Below are positions 52,847-62,551 of a DNA stretch of 64,000 nucleotides, one piece after another. Origin of the DNA: Sphingomonas arenae (GTDB taxonomy: Bacteria; Pseudomonadota; Alphaproteobacteria; Sphingomonadales; Sphingomonadaceae). The stretch is from assembly GCF_016924655.1 (NCBI RefSeq), contig NZ_JAFFJU010000002.1:992001-1056000 (forward strand). The letters are read 5' to 3'. Both the position numbers and the translations under genes were made by a program. The notes beneath the pieces were generated by a model. It saw nothing but the letters and a program-made list of their open reading frames with translations. It was not told the origin of the DNA and did not search any database. Numbering within the stretch: position 1 is the first letter of the stretch; every line of letters begins with the position of its first letter.

Positions 52847-54489
52847 TCGCCACGGCTCTGCTCCTCCAGGTAGCGGTGCACGAACTGGATCACCACCGAT
52901 CCCTCGCCAACGGCCGAGGCCACCCGCTTGACCGATCCCGATCGCACGTCCCCGACCGCGAACAGGCCGGGCGCGGTGGTCATGAACGGACTGCCGTCAC
53001 TGCCGGTGCAGACGAAGCCCTTCTCGTCCGTCTCCGCGACGCCTGACAGCCATTCGCTGTTCGGGGCCGCGCCGATCATCACGAACAGCGCCGCCGCCTC
53101 CACCGTCTCTGGCTCCTGCCCGCGTACCCGCCAGCGGACCCACTCCAGGCCTCGGGTCCCGCCCAGCTCCTCGACCTCGCAGAAGCGGTGCAGGGTGATG
53201 CGCTCGCCCGCGTCGATCCGGTCGATCAGGTAGCGGCTCATGGTCGCGGCCAGCCCATCGCCTCTCACCAGCAGGTGCACATGGCTCGCATGCTGGGCCA
53301 TGAACACGGCCGCCTGACCTGCCGAATTGCCCCCGCCGACGATCACGACCGGCCGGCCGGAGCAGAGGTTCGCCTCCATCGCAGTCGCCGCATAATGGAC
53401 GCCGGATCCCTCGAACCGCTCCAGCCCCGGCGCGGCCAGCTTCCGGTATCGTGCCCCGGTTGCCGCCACCACCGCGCGCGTGCGCACCGGCTGGCCGCAG
53501 TCGAGGGTCAGGGTGAAGCCCTCCCCGTCCCTCTCCAGCCGCTCCACGGTCCGGGCAACCGCCAGCCGAGCGCCGAACTTCTGCGCCTGGACCTGCGCGC
53601 GACCGGCCAGCGCCTGACCGGAGATACCGGTGGGGAAGCCAAGATAATTCTCGATCTTGCTGCTGGTGCCCGCCTGGCCGCCGGGCGCGATGTCTTCCAG
53701 GATCACCGTGTCCAGGCCTTCCGACGCCGCATAGACCGCCGCCGCCAGGCCGCCCGGCCCGGCCCCGACCACGGCCAGGTCGAACCGGTGCTCCCCGTCG
53801 AGCGGGACGGTGATACCGAGGTGAGTAGCGAGCTCCCGGTTGGAGGGCCGGACGAGCACCTCGCCGTCGGACAGGACGGCGGGCAGCTGGTCGGGAACCA
53901 GGCCGCACTCGGGTACGCGCTCCGGCTCCGCCAAGCTGTCGGTGGTGGTGTGCGGATAACCGTTGCGGGTCAGGAAGGTGTTCAGCCGCACGGTGTCGGG
54001 ATGGTCCATCGGCCCGATCAGCTCGACCCCGCCCTGCTCGTGCCGCATCAGCCCGACCCGCCGCAGAATGAAGGCGCGCATGATGATCTCGCCGATGTCC
54101 GGCTCGGCAGTGATCATGCTACGGAAGTCGCGCCGGGCCACCCGGACCACCCGGGTCGGCCCGTTGGCCCGGCCGGAGACGAGAATCTTGCGGTCGTTGA
54201 ACAGGTCCAGCTCGCCGGTGAACTGGCGCGCGCGGTGCTGGTGCACCACATGGTCGCCATCCCGCTCATGGTCGATGATGTCGATCGCGCCCTCGACCAC
54301 CAGGAAGAAGTCCACCGATCGCTCACCGCGCCGGAACAGGTGGTCGCCGTCGCCCAGCGCCTCCTCCTGCCCGAAGCGAGCGATGCGGCCGGCCATCTCG
54401 GCCGACAGCACGGGAAAGGTCTGCGCCTCCCGGGCATAGGGGTCGGCAGGATCGAGCGGCGCTGCGAGCGAATGCGGATCGGTGCTCAT
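52780..54489 (-). CDS. cNMP-binding domain fused to thioredoxin-reductase-like flavoprotein
   Basis: A 569-residue protein. Residues about 30-150 form a cyclic-nucleotide-binding-like barrel (LFRRGERSVDFFLVVEGAIDII, TGELDLFNDRKILVS). From about residue 250 a pyridine nucleotide-disulfide oxidoreductase fold follows with FAD loop VVGAGPGGLAAAVYAASEG, GGQAGTSSKIENYLGFP, NADPH loop VVIVGGGNSAGQAAVFMA and GLFAVGDVRSGSVKRVASAVGEG. The CxxC of true thioredoxin reductases is absent: its position reads YAATAMEANLC. It therefore cannot act by the classical dithiol route. Overlaps crcB by 67 bp. Confidence 0.9.
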   Translation of the reverse strand: MSTDPHSLAAPLDPADPYAREAQTFPVLSAEMAGRIARFGQEEALGDGDHLFRRGERSVDFFLVVEGAIDIIDHERDGDHVVHQHRARQFTGELDLFNDRKILVSGRANGPTRVVRVARRDFRSMITAEPDIGEIIMRAFILRRVGLMRHEQGGVELIGPMDHPDTVRLNTFLTRNGYPHTTTDSLAEPERVPECGLVPDQLPAVLSDGEVLVRPSNRELATHLGITVPLDGEHRFDLAVVGAGPGGLAAAVYAASEGLDTVILEDIAPGGQAGTSSKIENYLGFPTGISGQALAGRAQVQAQKFGARLAVARTVERLERDGEGFTLTLDCGQPVRTRAVVAATGARYRKLAAPGLERFEGSGVHYAATAMEANLCSGRPVVIVGGGNSAGQAAVFMAQHASHVHLLVRGDGLAATMSRYLIDRIDAGERITLHRFCEVEELGGTRGLEWVRWRVRGQEPETVEAAALFVMIGAAPNSEWLSGVAETDEKGFVCTGSDGSPFMTTAPGLFAVGDVRSGSVKRVASAVGEGSVVIQFVHRYLEEQSRGDHRLRDNPANMAARDPSTLAAQ

Positions 54490-54503
54490 GCGCGCTCTCC
54501 TCC

Positions 54504-55025
54504 TCAGTCGAAGTGCAGTCGCCGGTACCGGCCCCGGAAGTACAGCAGCGGGTCCAGCGTCGAGTCGAAGCTCGCGCGCAGCACTTCTCCCACCACGATG
54601 TGATGGTCCCCGCCTTCGTGCACCGCGTGGGCCGCGCACTCGAACACGCCCAGCGAATCGCGCAGCACCGGGGGGCCATATTCCCCCGGGCTCCATGGCG
54701 TCGCGCCGAAGCGGTCCTGGTCCTTGGTCGCGAAGCGGATGGAAGCGGGTTGCTGGTGCGTCTGCAGCACGTTCACCGCAAAGTGCGACGCCTGCGTCAG
54801 CGCGCCCGCACTCGCCGCCCGCCGCGCCACGCAAACCAGCAGCAGCGGCGGGTCCAGCGACACGCTGGTGAAGCTGTTCGCGGTCAGCCCGACCGGACTT
54901 CCGTCGCCATCCAGGCAGGTGACGATCGTCACTCCCGTCGCGAAGCAGCCGAGCGCGTCACGCAAGGTGCGCGGGTCGGAACCGGTGCGATACTCGCTGG
55001 TGTGCTGGGCGGCGGGTTCGGCCAT
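54504..55025 (-). CDS. Flavin reductase family protein
   Basis: A protein of about 173 residues with the split-barrel FMN-binding fold: LRDALGCFATGVTIVTCLDGDGSPVGLTANSFTSVSLDPPLLL (recognised in parts FATGVTIVT and GLTANSFTSVSLDPP), SHFAVNVLQTHQQ, and HHIVVGEVLRASFD at the C-terminus. Such proteins supply reduced flavin to monooxygenases or reduce small substrates directly. It is 15 bp upstream of the reductase-like fusion gene on the same strand, so both may form one redox unit. Confidence 0.9.
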   Translation of the reverse strand: MAEPAAQHTSEYRTGSDPRTLRDALGCFATGVTIVTCLDGDGSPVGLTANSFTSVSLDPPLLLVCVARRAASAGALTQASHFAVNVLQTHQQPASIRFATKDQDRFGATPWSPGEYGPPVLRDSLGVFECAAHAVHEGGDHHIVVGEVLRASFDSTLDPLLYFRGRYRRLHFD

Positions 55026-55157
55026 CACCATCCTATAGCCGCCGCAAGTGGGCCGGGACAGCCTGCCTGAAAGGCGGTGACGGCTCTCCGCCGCTGCCCG
55101 ATTTCCGCCATTGTTCGGTCAGGCAGGACTCATAAACCCGCTGCTAACTGCCTGCCC

Positions 55158-55553
55158 ATGAAGAGAATCGCTGCCATCCTCGCCGCCGCCGTGGCGCTTG
55201 CGCCCCTGCCGGCGCTCGCCGCCTCTCCGCTGGAGGGCACCTGGACCAACCCGAAGCGCACCGTCACCGTGCGCATCGCGCCGTGCGGGAAGAGCCTGTG
55301 CGGCCGGGTCGTCAATGCCTCCGCCAAGGCCAAGCGCGACGCAGCCGAGGGCGGCACCCGGAACCTCGTCGGCACCACCATTCTGAAGGACCTCCGTCCG
55401 GCCGGCGCCAACCGCTGGAAGGGGCAGGTCTTCATGCCCAAGGCCAACCGCCACGCCGGCGCCAACCTCCACGTCAGCGGCAACCGCCTGACCGTGCAGG
55501 GCTGCATCCTCGCCGTCATCTGCAAGGACCAGACCTGGTCGCGCGTCAGCTGA
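55158..55553 (+). CDS. DUF2147 exported protein
   Basis: A 131-residue exported protein with signal peptide KRIAAILAAAVALAPLPALAA. The mature part is a short DUF2147 domain: SPLEGTWTNPKRTVTVRIAPCGKSLCGRVVNAS, ILKDLRPAGANRWKGQVFMP, and LTVQGCILAVICKDQTWSRVS with the conserved W near the end and four Cys. A fatty-acid-binding-like beta barrel is assumed for the family; the function is unknown. ATG 55158 is chosen because the signal peptide starts there. Confidence 0.87.
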   Translation: MKRIAAILAAAVALAPLPALAASPLEGTWTNPKRTVTVRIAPCGKSLCGRVVNASAKAKRDAAEGGTRNLVGTTILKDLRPAGANRWKGQVFMPKANRHAGANLHVSGNRLTVQGCILAVICKDQTWSRVS

Positions 55554-55695
55554 CGCCGGCATTGCACGCCGCGCGGAATGGGCGTTAACTCCCCCGGTTG
55601 ACCCTTCATGAGTCGCGTCCCGGTGATCGGGAGCAACCGGCCGGTCGATCGGACCGGCCGTCACGAGGCACTGCCTCGAACTCGGGGGACTACAC

Positions 55696-56115
55696 TTGCG
55701 ACACCACATCTTCGGCGCGGCCGCGCTTGCGCTCACCTGCACCCTGTCTACGCCCGTGTCGGCCCAGCAGTCGGGAAGCCGCTCGGTCGTATCCATCTAC
55801 CACGCCGTGCCCGGCCACCAGGCGGAGTTGCTCAAGTGGCTCGCCCGGCAGGACCAGATCAGCGCCGCGGCGGGCAATCCCCGTTCGCAGCTCTACGTCC
55901 ACATGGACGGGGACAGCTGGGACTATGTCCTGATCGCCCCCGCGACAACGGAGGCGCAGGACGCGGCCTTTGACGCTGCCGCCAAGCGTATGGGCGTTCC
56001 CACCGGCCCGGCCGCGGGGATCGAGTTTCGCAAGCACATCATGAGCCACACGGACACCATGACCGCCGGTCCGACCACGGCCGCCGAGGTCCTCGCCGCG
56101 CTCGGCGAGAAGTAG
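55696..56115 (+). CDS. Exported hypothetical protein, EthD/dabb-like
   Basis: A 139-residue protein starting at TTG 55696, with signal peptide (LRHHIFGAAALALTCTLSTPVSA). The mature part VVSIYHAVPGHQAELLKWLARQDQISAA and YVHMDGDSWDYVLIAPATT looks like a small ferredoxin-like beta-alpha-beta domain of the dimeric alpha/beta-barrel type, but I cannot name the family. Two stable hairpins lie upstream (CCGGCCGGTC/GACCGGCCG about 55637-55660 and CGAGGCACTGCCTCG just after), of unknown relevance. Convergent with hutH. Confidence 0.65.
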   Translation: MRHHIFGAAALALTCTLSTPVSAQQSGSRSVVSIYHAVPGHQAELLKWLARQDQISAAAGNPRSQLYVHMDGDSWDYVLIAPATTEAQDAAFDAAAKRMGVPTGPAAGIEFRKHIMSHTDTMTAGPTTAAEVLAALGEK

Positions 56116-56121
56116 CGCCGT

Positions 56122-57630
56122 TCAGTCGAGCAGCGGGGGAGCCGTCACCAGTTCCCCCGCCAGCACCGCGGCCTGCAGCGCCGCCATCTCGTCCGCCCAG
56201 TAGCGGTCCGCCTCCAGGTGCGGGCTGATCGCGCGGACCTTCGAATGAAGCGCCTGCAACGGCTCCGACGTCCTGAGCGGCGCGTGATAGTCCACGCCCT
56301 GCGCCGCCGTGATCAGCTCGATCGCCACCACCCCGGCCGCATTGCGGGCGATAGTGGCGGCCTTTCGCGCGGCAATCGGCGCCATCGACACATGGTCCTC
56401 CTGCCCCGCCGAGGTCGGGATCGAATCCACGCTCGCCGGATACGCCAGGCTCTTGTTCTCGCTGACCAGCGCGGCGGCCGTGACCTGCGGGATCATCAGC
56501 CCACTGTTGACCCCTCCGTCATCCACCAGGAACGCCGGCAACCCGCTCATCTTCGGGTCCACCAGCACGGACGTCCGCCGTTCGGACAAGGACCCCACCT
56601 CGCACAGCGCCATGGCGATGGTGTCGGCAGCGAAGGCGACCGGCTGGGCATGGAAGTTGCCGCCGCTGATGGCCAAATCCTCATCCTCGAACACGATCGG
56701 ATTGTCGGTCACGGCCGCCGCCTCGATGGTCAGCGTGCGGGCGGCGTTGGCGAGCAGGTCGAGCGCGCCGCCCATCACCTGCGGCTGGCAGCGGAAGCTA
56801 TAGGGGTCCTGCACCCGGCCGCAGCGGTGGTGCGAAGCGACGATCTCCGAGCCGTCGAGCAGCCGCGCGATCTCGGCGGCAACGCGGATCTGACCGGGCT
56901 GGCCCCGGAGCGCCGAGATGCGCGGATCAAACGGCTTCACGCTCCCCTTCAGCGCATCGACCGACAGGGAGCCCGCAGCAATCGCAGCCCCGAACACCCG
57001 CTCCGCCGCGAACAGCGCATCGAGGGCAATGGCACAGCTCGCCTGCGTGCCGTTGATGAGCGCCAGGCCCTCCTTCGGCCCAAGCTCCAGCGGCGCGAGC
57101 CCGAGCCGATGCAGCGCCTCTCCCGCCGCGAGCCGCTCGCCGGCAAGATCGATCCAGCCGAAGCCCATCAGCGCCGCCGTCATGTGCGCCAGCGGAGCGA
57201 GGTCGCCCGAAGCGCCGACCGACCCCTGCGCGGGGATGACCGGCATGGCGTCGCGGTCGAGCAGCGCCTGCAGCGCGTCGATGACGACCGGCCGCACCCC
57301 CGAATAGCCGCGCCCGAGGCCGAGCAGCTTCAGCACGATCATCAGCCGCGCGACATGCCGCGGCAGCGCATCGCCGAGCCCGCAACTGTGCGACAGGATC
57401 AGGTTGCGCTGAAGCTCGGCGAGGCGGTCCGCCGGAATGCGCTCGTTGGCGAGCAAGCCAAAGCCGGTGTTGATGCCGTACACGGTCTCCCCACCCGCGA
57501 CGATCCGCTCCACCGCAGCGGCGGAGGCGCGCACGCGCTCCATGCTGGCCGCGTCAAGGCGGGACGGCGCGCCGGTCCAGAGCTGGCGCAGGGTGGAGAG
57601 GTCGACGGCTTCGGGGTTGAGGGTGAGCAT
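56122..57630 (-). CDS. hutH: Histidine ammonia-lyase
   Basis: Deaminates histidine to urocanate, the first step of histidine breakdown. The 502-residue protein contains the MIO-forming Ala-Ser-Gly in GSVGASGDLAPLAHMTAALMG, YGINTGFGLLANERIP near the N-terminus, NGTQASCAIALDALFAAERVF, QDPYSFRCQPQVMGG and SAGQEDHVSMAPIAARKA. ATG 57630 is used; the upstream extension to 57666 is not conserved. It is the last of the leftward hut genes and is separated from hutU by a HIT gene and a broken FlaR-like gene. Confidence 0.97.
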   Translation of the reverse strand: MLTLNPEAVDLSTLRQLWTGAPSRLDAASMERVRASAAAVERIVAGGETVYGINTGFGLLANERIPADRLAELQRNLILSHSCGLGDALPRHVARLMIVLKLLGLGRGYSGVRPVVIDALQALLDRDAMPVIPAQGSVGASGDLAPLAHMTAALMGFGWIDLAGERLAAGEALHRLGLAPLELGPKEGLALINGTQASCAIALDALFAAERVFGAAIAAGSLSVDALKGSVKPFDPRISALRGQPGQIRVAAEIARLLDGSEIVASHHRCGRVQDPYSFRCQPQVMGGALDLLANAARTLTIEAAAVTDNPIVFEDEDLAISGGNFHAQPVAFAADTIAMALCEVGSLSERRTSVLVDPKMSGLPAFLVDDGGVNSGLMIPQVTAAALVSENKSLAYPASVDSIPTSAGQEDHVSMAPIAARKAATIARNAAGVVAIELITAAQGVDYHAPLRTSEPLQALHSKVRAISPHLEADRYWADEMAALQAAVLAGELVTAPPLLD

Positions 57631-57662
57631 CGGAGTTCCCGTCTGGCAGACTTGGGGCCGCG

Positions 57663-58225
57663 TCAACAGGGCCGATGATCAGGGCCGCGATGATGGTCGT
57701 CTCGTGCGTGGCATTCACCGTAAGATGCGACGAAATCCGTAACTTCCTGGTCCGAGCGGAGGCGGACAATCTTGCAGCCAGGTGGAGCATGCGCGGCAAG
57801 TCGCGCCAATTTCGTTCGTCCTGAGCGGCGGGTTGTCCACATATACCAGAGGAACCCGGCAGCATTCGCAGCCGTTCGGGACAGCCTTCGGCCATGTCGG
57901 GCCGAGTCTGTCCGCGGCCGGCAAGCGCCCGACTGGTGACGCGCCACATGCGCAGGCTAACAGGCCGATCGAGCCAGATGAGCAGGTTGGCGCGAGCGAG
58001 CCGCTGCGGCCAGGTTCGCGAGTGACCTCCCTCGAACGCCCACGAGTCGCGATCTGTTGCTTGGATGCTCAATCGGTCCTTTTCAGCGCGGCTGCGCTCC
58101 ACCCAACCAGACTGCCAGTGGATCTTGTCGACGTGGACAATCGGTAAGCCGGTGCGACGACCAATTGCGAGCGCCAGCGTGCTCTTGCCCGAGCCGGGCT
58201 GCCCTACGATCATGATGCGCTTCAT
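57663..58225 (-). pseudogene. FlaR-like P-loop kinase, frameshifted
   Basis: The 5' part (ATG 58225) encodes a small P-loop protein: KRIMIVGQPGSGKSTLALAI (Walker A), HVDKIHWQSGWVERSRAEK, WAFEGGHSRTWPQRLARANLLIWLD, and PDMAEGCPERL. The family then continues with a W-x-W-TTRRSGR segment; here that part (GFLWYMWTTRRSGRTKLARL, HAPPGCKIVRLRSDQEV) is in another frame, so a one-base loss (or two-base gain) occurred near 57868. The reading frame without correction would run into hutH. Either a recent pseudogene or a sequencing error. Confidence 0.8.
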
Positions 58226-58264
58226 GCGACGAGCGAGACGCAAGCCCGCTGCAGCAGCAGGGAA

Positions 58265-58693
58265 TCAAGCATCAGTCGGAAACGCTGCTGAAAGCTGCTT
58301 GGCCATTCGGTCTAACTCGGAACGCGGAACGGGATTCTGAGGCACTCGCTCCGTGTTGGGAATAACGTGGAAGTGCACGTGCCCGACAGCTTGATCCCGG
58401 CCGTTGTTCTGGAGAATGGAGAAGCCGGTCGCGCCGAGCGCCTGCTGCTGCGCAATTCCGACCCGGGTCGCCAGATGAAGCACCCGGCCCATCTCCTCGC
58501 GCGTCATGTCGAGGAGGTGGCGAACTGGCCACTTCGGGATCACCAGCGCATGCCCCGGATGCTCCCATTGTAGGGGCATGATTACCAGCACCTCTTCGTC
58601 CTCGAAGACGCGCGAAGCGGGAAGTTCATCTCGCAAAATGCGCGCGAATGGGTTGTTCTCGTCATAAGGCGCATCGAGCGGGCGGAAAGCCAT
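58265..58693 (-). CDS. HIT family nucleotide hydrolase/transferase
   Basis: A 142-residue histidine-triad protein: AGHVHFHVIPNTE-type motif is present as GHVHFHVIPNT (HxHxH with the catalytic His), with PGHALVIPKWPVRHLLD and the N-terminal NNPFARILRDELPASRVFEDEEVLV (partial) typical of the family. Substrates are usually small nucleotide adducts. It lies inside the hut cluster between hutU (10 bp upstream) and the frameshifted kinase, with no evident role in histidine use. Confidence 0.93.
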   Translation of the reverse strand: MAFRPLDAPYDENNPFARILRDELPASRVFEDEEVLVIMPLQWEHPGHALVIPKWPVRHLLDMTREEMGRVLHLATRVGIAQQQALGATGFSILQNNGRDQAVGHVHFHVIPNTERVPQNPVPRSELDRMAKQLSAAFPTDA

Positions 58694-58703
58694 GATGGAG
58701 AGG

Positions 58704-60365
<1,662 letters not shown>

Positions 60366-60428
60366 TCTCGCCCCTGTTCTAGCGCTCACGCCGAGTAGCC
60401 GCGCAAGCGGCGTATCGAAGCGCTGTCC

Positions 60429-61631
60429 TCAAGCATCCAGCCCTGCAAACACCCGCCGTTCCGGCATCAGTCCCACCCAGTAGCCCAGCTCCGCAGGCTC
60501 CGCGATCCGCCACACGCACAGGTCCGCCTCCATGCCCGGAGACAGGCTGCCGACCTCGTCCTGAAGGCCGAGTGCGGCCGCCGCATTGACCGTCATCCCG
60601 GCGAGCGCTTCTTCCGGCGTCAGTCCGAACAAGGTGCAGGCCATGTTCATCGCAAGTTGCGGGTTCAGGAGCGGCGACGTTCCCGGATTGCAGTCGGTCG
60701 CGACCGCGATCGGCACGCCATGATCGCGCAGCAGCTGGACGGGCGGGCGCAGCTTTTCCTGCAAGGTGTAGAAAGCCCCCGGCAGCAGCACGGCAACCGT
60801 CCCGGCCTCCGCCATCGCCTGCGCACCCGGCGCATCCAGATGCTCCAGGTGATCGGCAGACAGGGCATTGTAGCGCGCCGCCAGCTTCGCCCCGCCGCGA
60901 TTGCTCAGTTGCTCGGCATGCAGCTTGACCCGAAGGCCGTGATTGTCCGCCGCGTCGAACAGGCGCTCGATCTCGTGGGGCAGGAAGCCGATGCCTTCGC
61001 AGAAGCCGTCGACGGCCTGCGCCAGCCCCAGCCGCGCAACGGTCGGGATCATCTCCTCCACGGCCATGTCGACATAGGCTGCCCGGTCCGCACTTTTCGG
61101 CAGCGCGTGGAGGGCCAGCAGGGTCGAGGCGATCCGCACCGGCTCCCGCTCGCCCAGCGCCCTCGCCACGTTCAGCAGGCGAAGCTCGCTCGCGGTGTCG
61201 TAGCCGTAGCCGGACTTCACCTCCACGGTGGTGCACCCGCCGCGCATCAGCGCGTGCAGGCGGCGCCGGGCGCTGTCGATCAGCTCGCTCGTCGAGGAGC
61301 CCCGCGTCGCGTTAACGGTTGACGCAATCCCTCCGCCGGCCTGCGCGATTTCCTCATAGCTCGCCCCTGCCCGCCGCATTGCATGTTCGGCAGCACGATT
61401 ACCTCCGAACACCAGGTGGGTGTGGCAGTCGACCAGCCCCGGGGTCACCCACGCCCCGCCAAGCGGCACGACCTCCTTCGCGCGGTAGCCGGCAAGCTCC
61501 GCCCGCCGCCCGACCCGCACGATCTTCCCGTCCGCGATCCCGATCGCCGCATTGCTGACGATTCCCAGCGGATCGCCGGGGCGGGGCACCATCGTGGCGA
61601 CATGACAATCGGTAAGCAGGCGGTCCCACAT
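60429..61631 (-). CDS. hutI: Imidazolonepropionase
   Basis: Amidohydrolase opening the imidazolone ring to N-formimino-glutamate. The 400-residue protein has the metal-binding HxH in VTPGLVDCHTHLVFGGNRAAE, RRLHALMRGGCTTVEVKSGYGYD, LHAEQLSNRGGAKLAARYNALSADHLEHLD (with further metal-site His), PGAFYTLQEKLRPPV and the catalytic Asp in PIAVATDCNPGTSP. ATG 61631 is preferred over 61643. It is divergent from hutG; the 35-bp gap is too short for two full promoters, so their control regions must overlap into coding sequence. Confidence 0.97.
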   Translation of the reverse strand: MWDRLLTDCHVATMVPRPGDPLGIVSNAAIGIADGKIVRVGRRAELAGYRAKEVVPLGGAWVTPGLVDCHTHLVFGGNRAAEHAMRRAGASYEEIAQAGGGIASTVNATRGSSTSELIDSARRRLHALMRGGCTTVEVKSGYGYDTASELRLLNVARALGEREPVRIASTLLALHALPKSADRAAYVDMAVEEMIPTVARLGLAQAVDGFCEGIGFLPHEIERLFDAADNHGLRVKLHAEQLSNRGGAKLAARYNALSADHLEHLDAPGAQAMAEAGTVAVLLPGAFYTLQEKLRPPVQLLRDHGVPIAVATDCNPGTSPLLNPQLAMNMACTLFGLTPEEALAGMTVNAAAALGLQDEVGSLSPGMEADLCVWRIAEPAELGYWVGLMPERRVFAGLDA

Positions 61632-61666
61632 GGCGCGGCCCATGGCACGCTGCTAGGCAGGCTTCA

Positions 61667-62551
61667 ATGACGAGCGCCTGGCCCAACCTTTCCGACCTGC
61701 TGACCGGAGCCGATTCCGGGGCGCCCGTCGGGCTGGTCGGCGCGCCCCTCGCGCTCGGGTCCGTGACCCCGGGGCGCTGCGACCTCGCGCCGGCCACGTT
61801 GCGGGGCGTTTTGCGGCGGATCGGGACCTATGACATCGAAACGCGGCGAGAACTGAGCAGTTTGATCGCGGATCGCGGCGATATCGCGATTTGTGGCGAC
61901 ACAATCGAGCAAAACACGGCGCGGATTCGCGACTTTGTGTCGCTCAGCGTGTCACAGCACGCGCTCACATTGCTGATCGGCGGCAACAATGCGGTCACCC
62001 GTCCCGGCGTCCACGGGCTCGGCCTTCCGCTCGACAAGGTCGGCCTGATCACTCTCGACGCTCACCTCGACATGCGCGACACAAGTGCCGGACTCGGCAA
62101 CGGAAATCCGGTCCGCGCCCTCATTGAAGATGGCCTCCCCGGCCGCAACATCGCCCAGATCGGTCTCGCCCCCTTCGCCAACAGTCGCGCTATGCACGAA
62201 GACGCGCTCGCCGCCGGCAACCGCGTAATCACCATCCAGGAAGTCCGGAAAAGCGGCATTCTTGCCTGCGTCGAAAGCGCCCTAGCCGGCCTCTCCCATT
62301 GCGAAGCGCTGCTCGTCGACTGCGACATCGACGTGATTGACCGGAGCCAATTCCCCGCCGCTCCCGGCGCCCGTCCGGGCGGCATGAGCGCAACCGACTT
62401 CTTCGCCGCCACCCGCCACATCGCCGCCGAACCCCGCGTCCGGGTCATCGACCTGACCGAATGGGACCCGCCGCTCGACGCCACGGACCTCAGCGCCCTC
62501 ACCGCCGGCCGCTGGCTCGCGGAGGTGCTGGCCGGCTTCGAAGCCCGCTAG
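61667..62551 (+). CDS. hutG: Arginase-family formimidoylglutamase, HutG
   Basis: Probable last hut enzyme, releasing formamide from N-formimino-glutamate. The 294-residue protein has the metal motifs [12 protein letters not shown] (D-x-H-x-D) and [13 protein letters not shown] (D-x-D-x2-D) and [15 protein letters not shown] near the substrate site. The first family motif, normally GGxH, reads [13 protein letters not shown], so the first metal-ligand His is replaced by Asn. The assignment relies on context with hutI/hutU/hutH. The 3' end overlaps the convergent kinase by 4 bp. Confidence 0.85.
   Translation: MTSAWPNLSDLLTGADSGAPVGLVGAPLALGSVTPGRCDLAPATLRGVLRRIGTYDIETRRELSSLIADRGDIAICGDTIEQNTARIRDFVSLSVSQHALTLLIGGNNAVTRPGVHGLGLPLDKVGLITLDAHLDMRDTSAGLGNGNPVRALIEDGLPGRNIAQIGLAPFANSRAMHEDALAAGNRVITIQEVRKSGILACVESALAGLSHCEALLVDCDIDVIDRSQFPAAPGARPGGMSATDFFAATRHIAAEPRVRVIDLTEWDPPLDATDLSALTAGRWLAEVLAGFEAR

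Noticed and set aside
57554-58243. Intact 229-residue P-loop protein
   Set aside because: Its second half is unlike the family and extends into hutH, whereas the expected C-terminal sequence is found in another frame. A frameshifted gene is the better reading.
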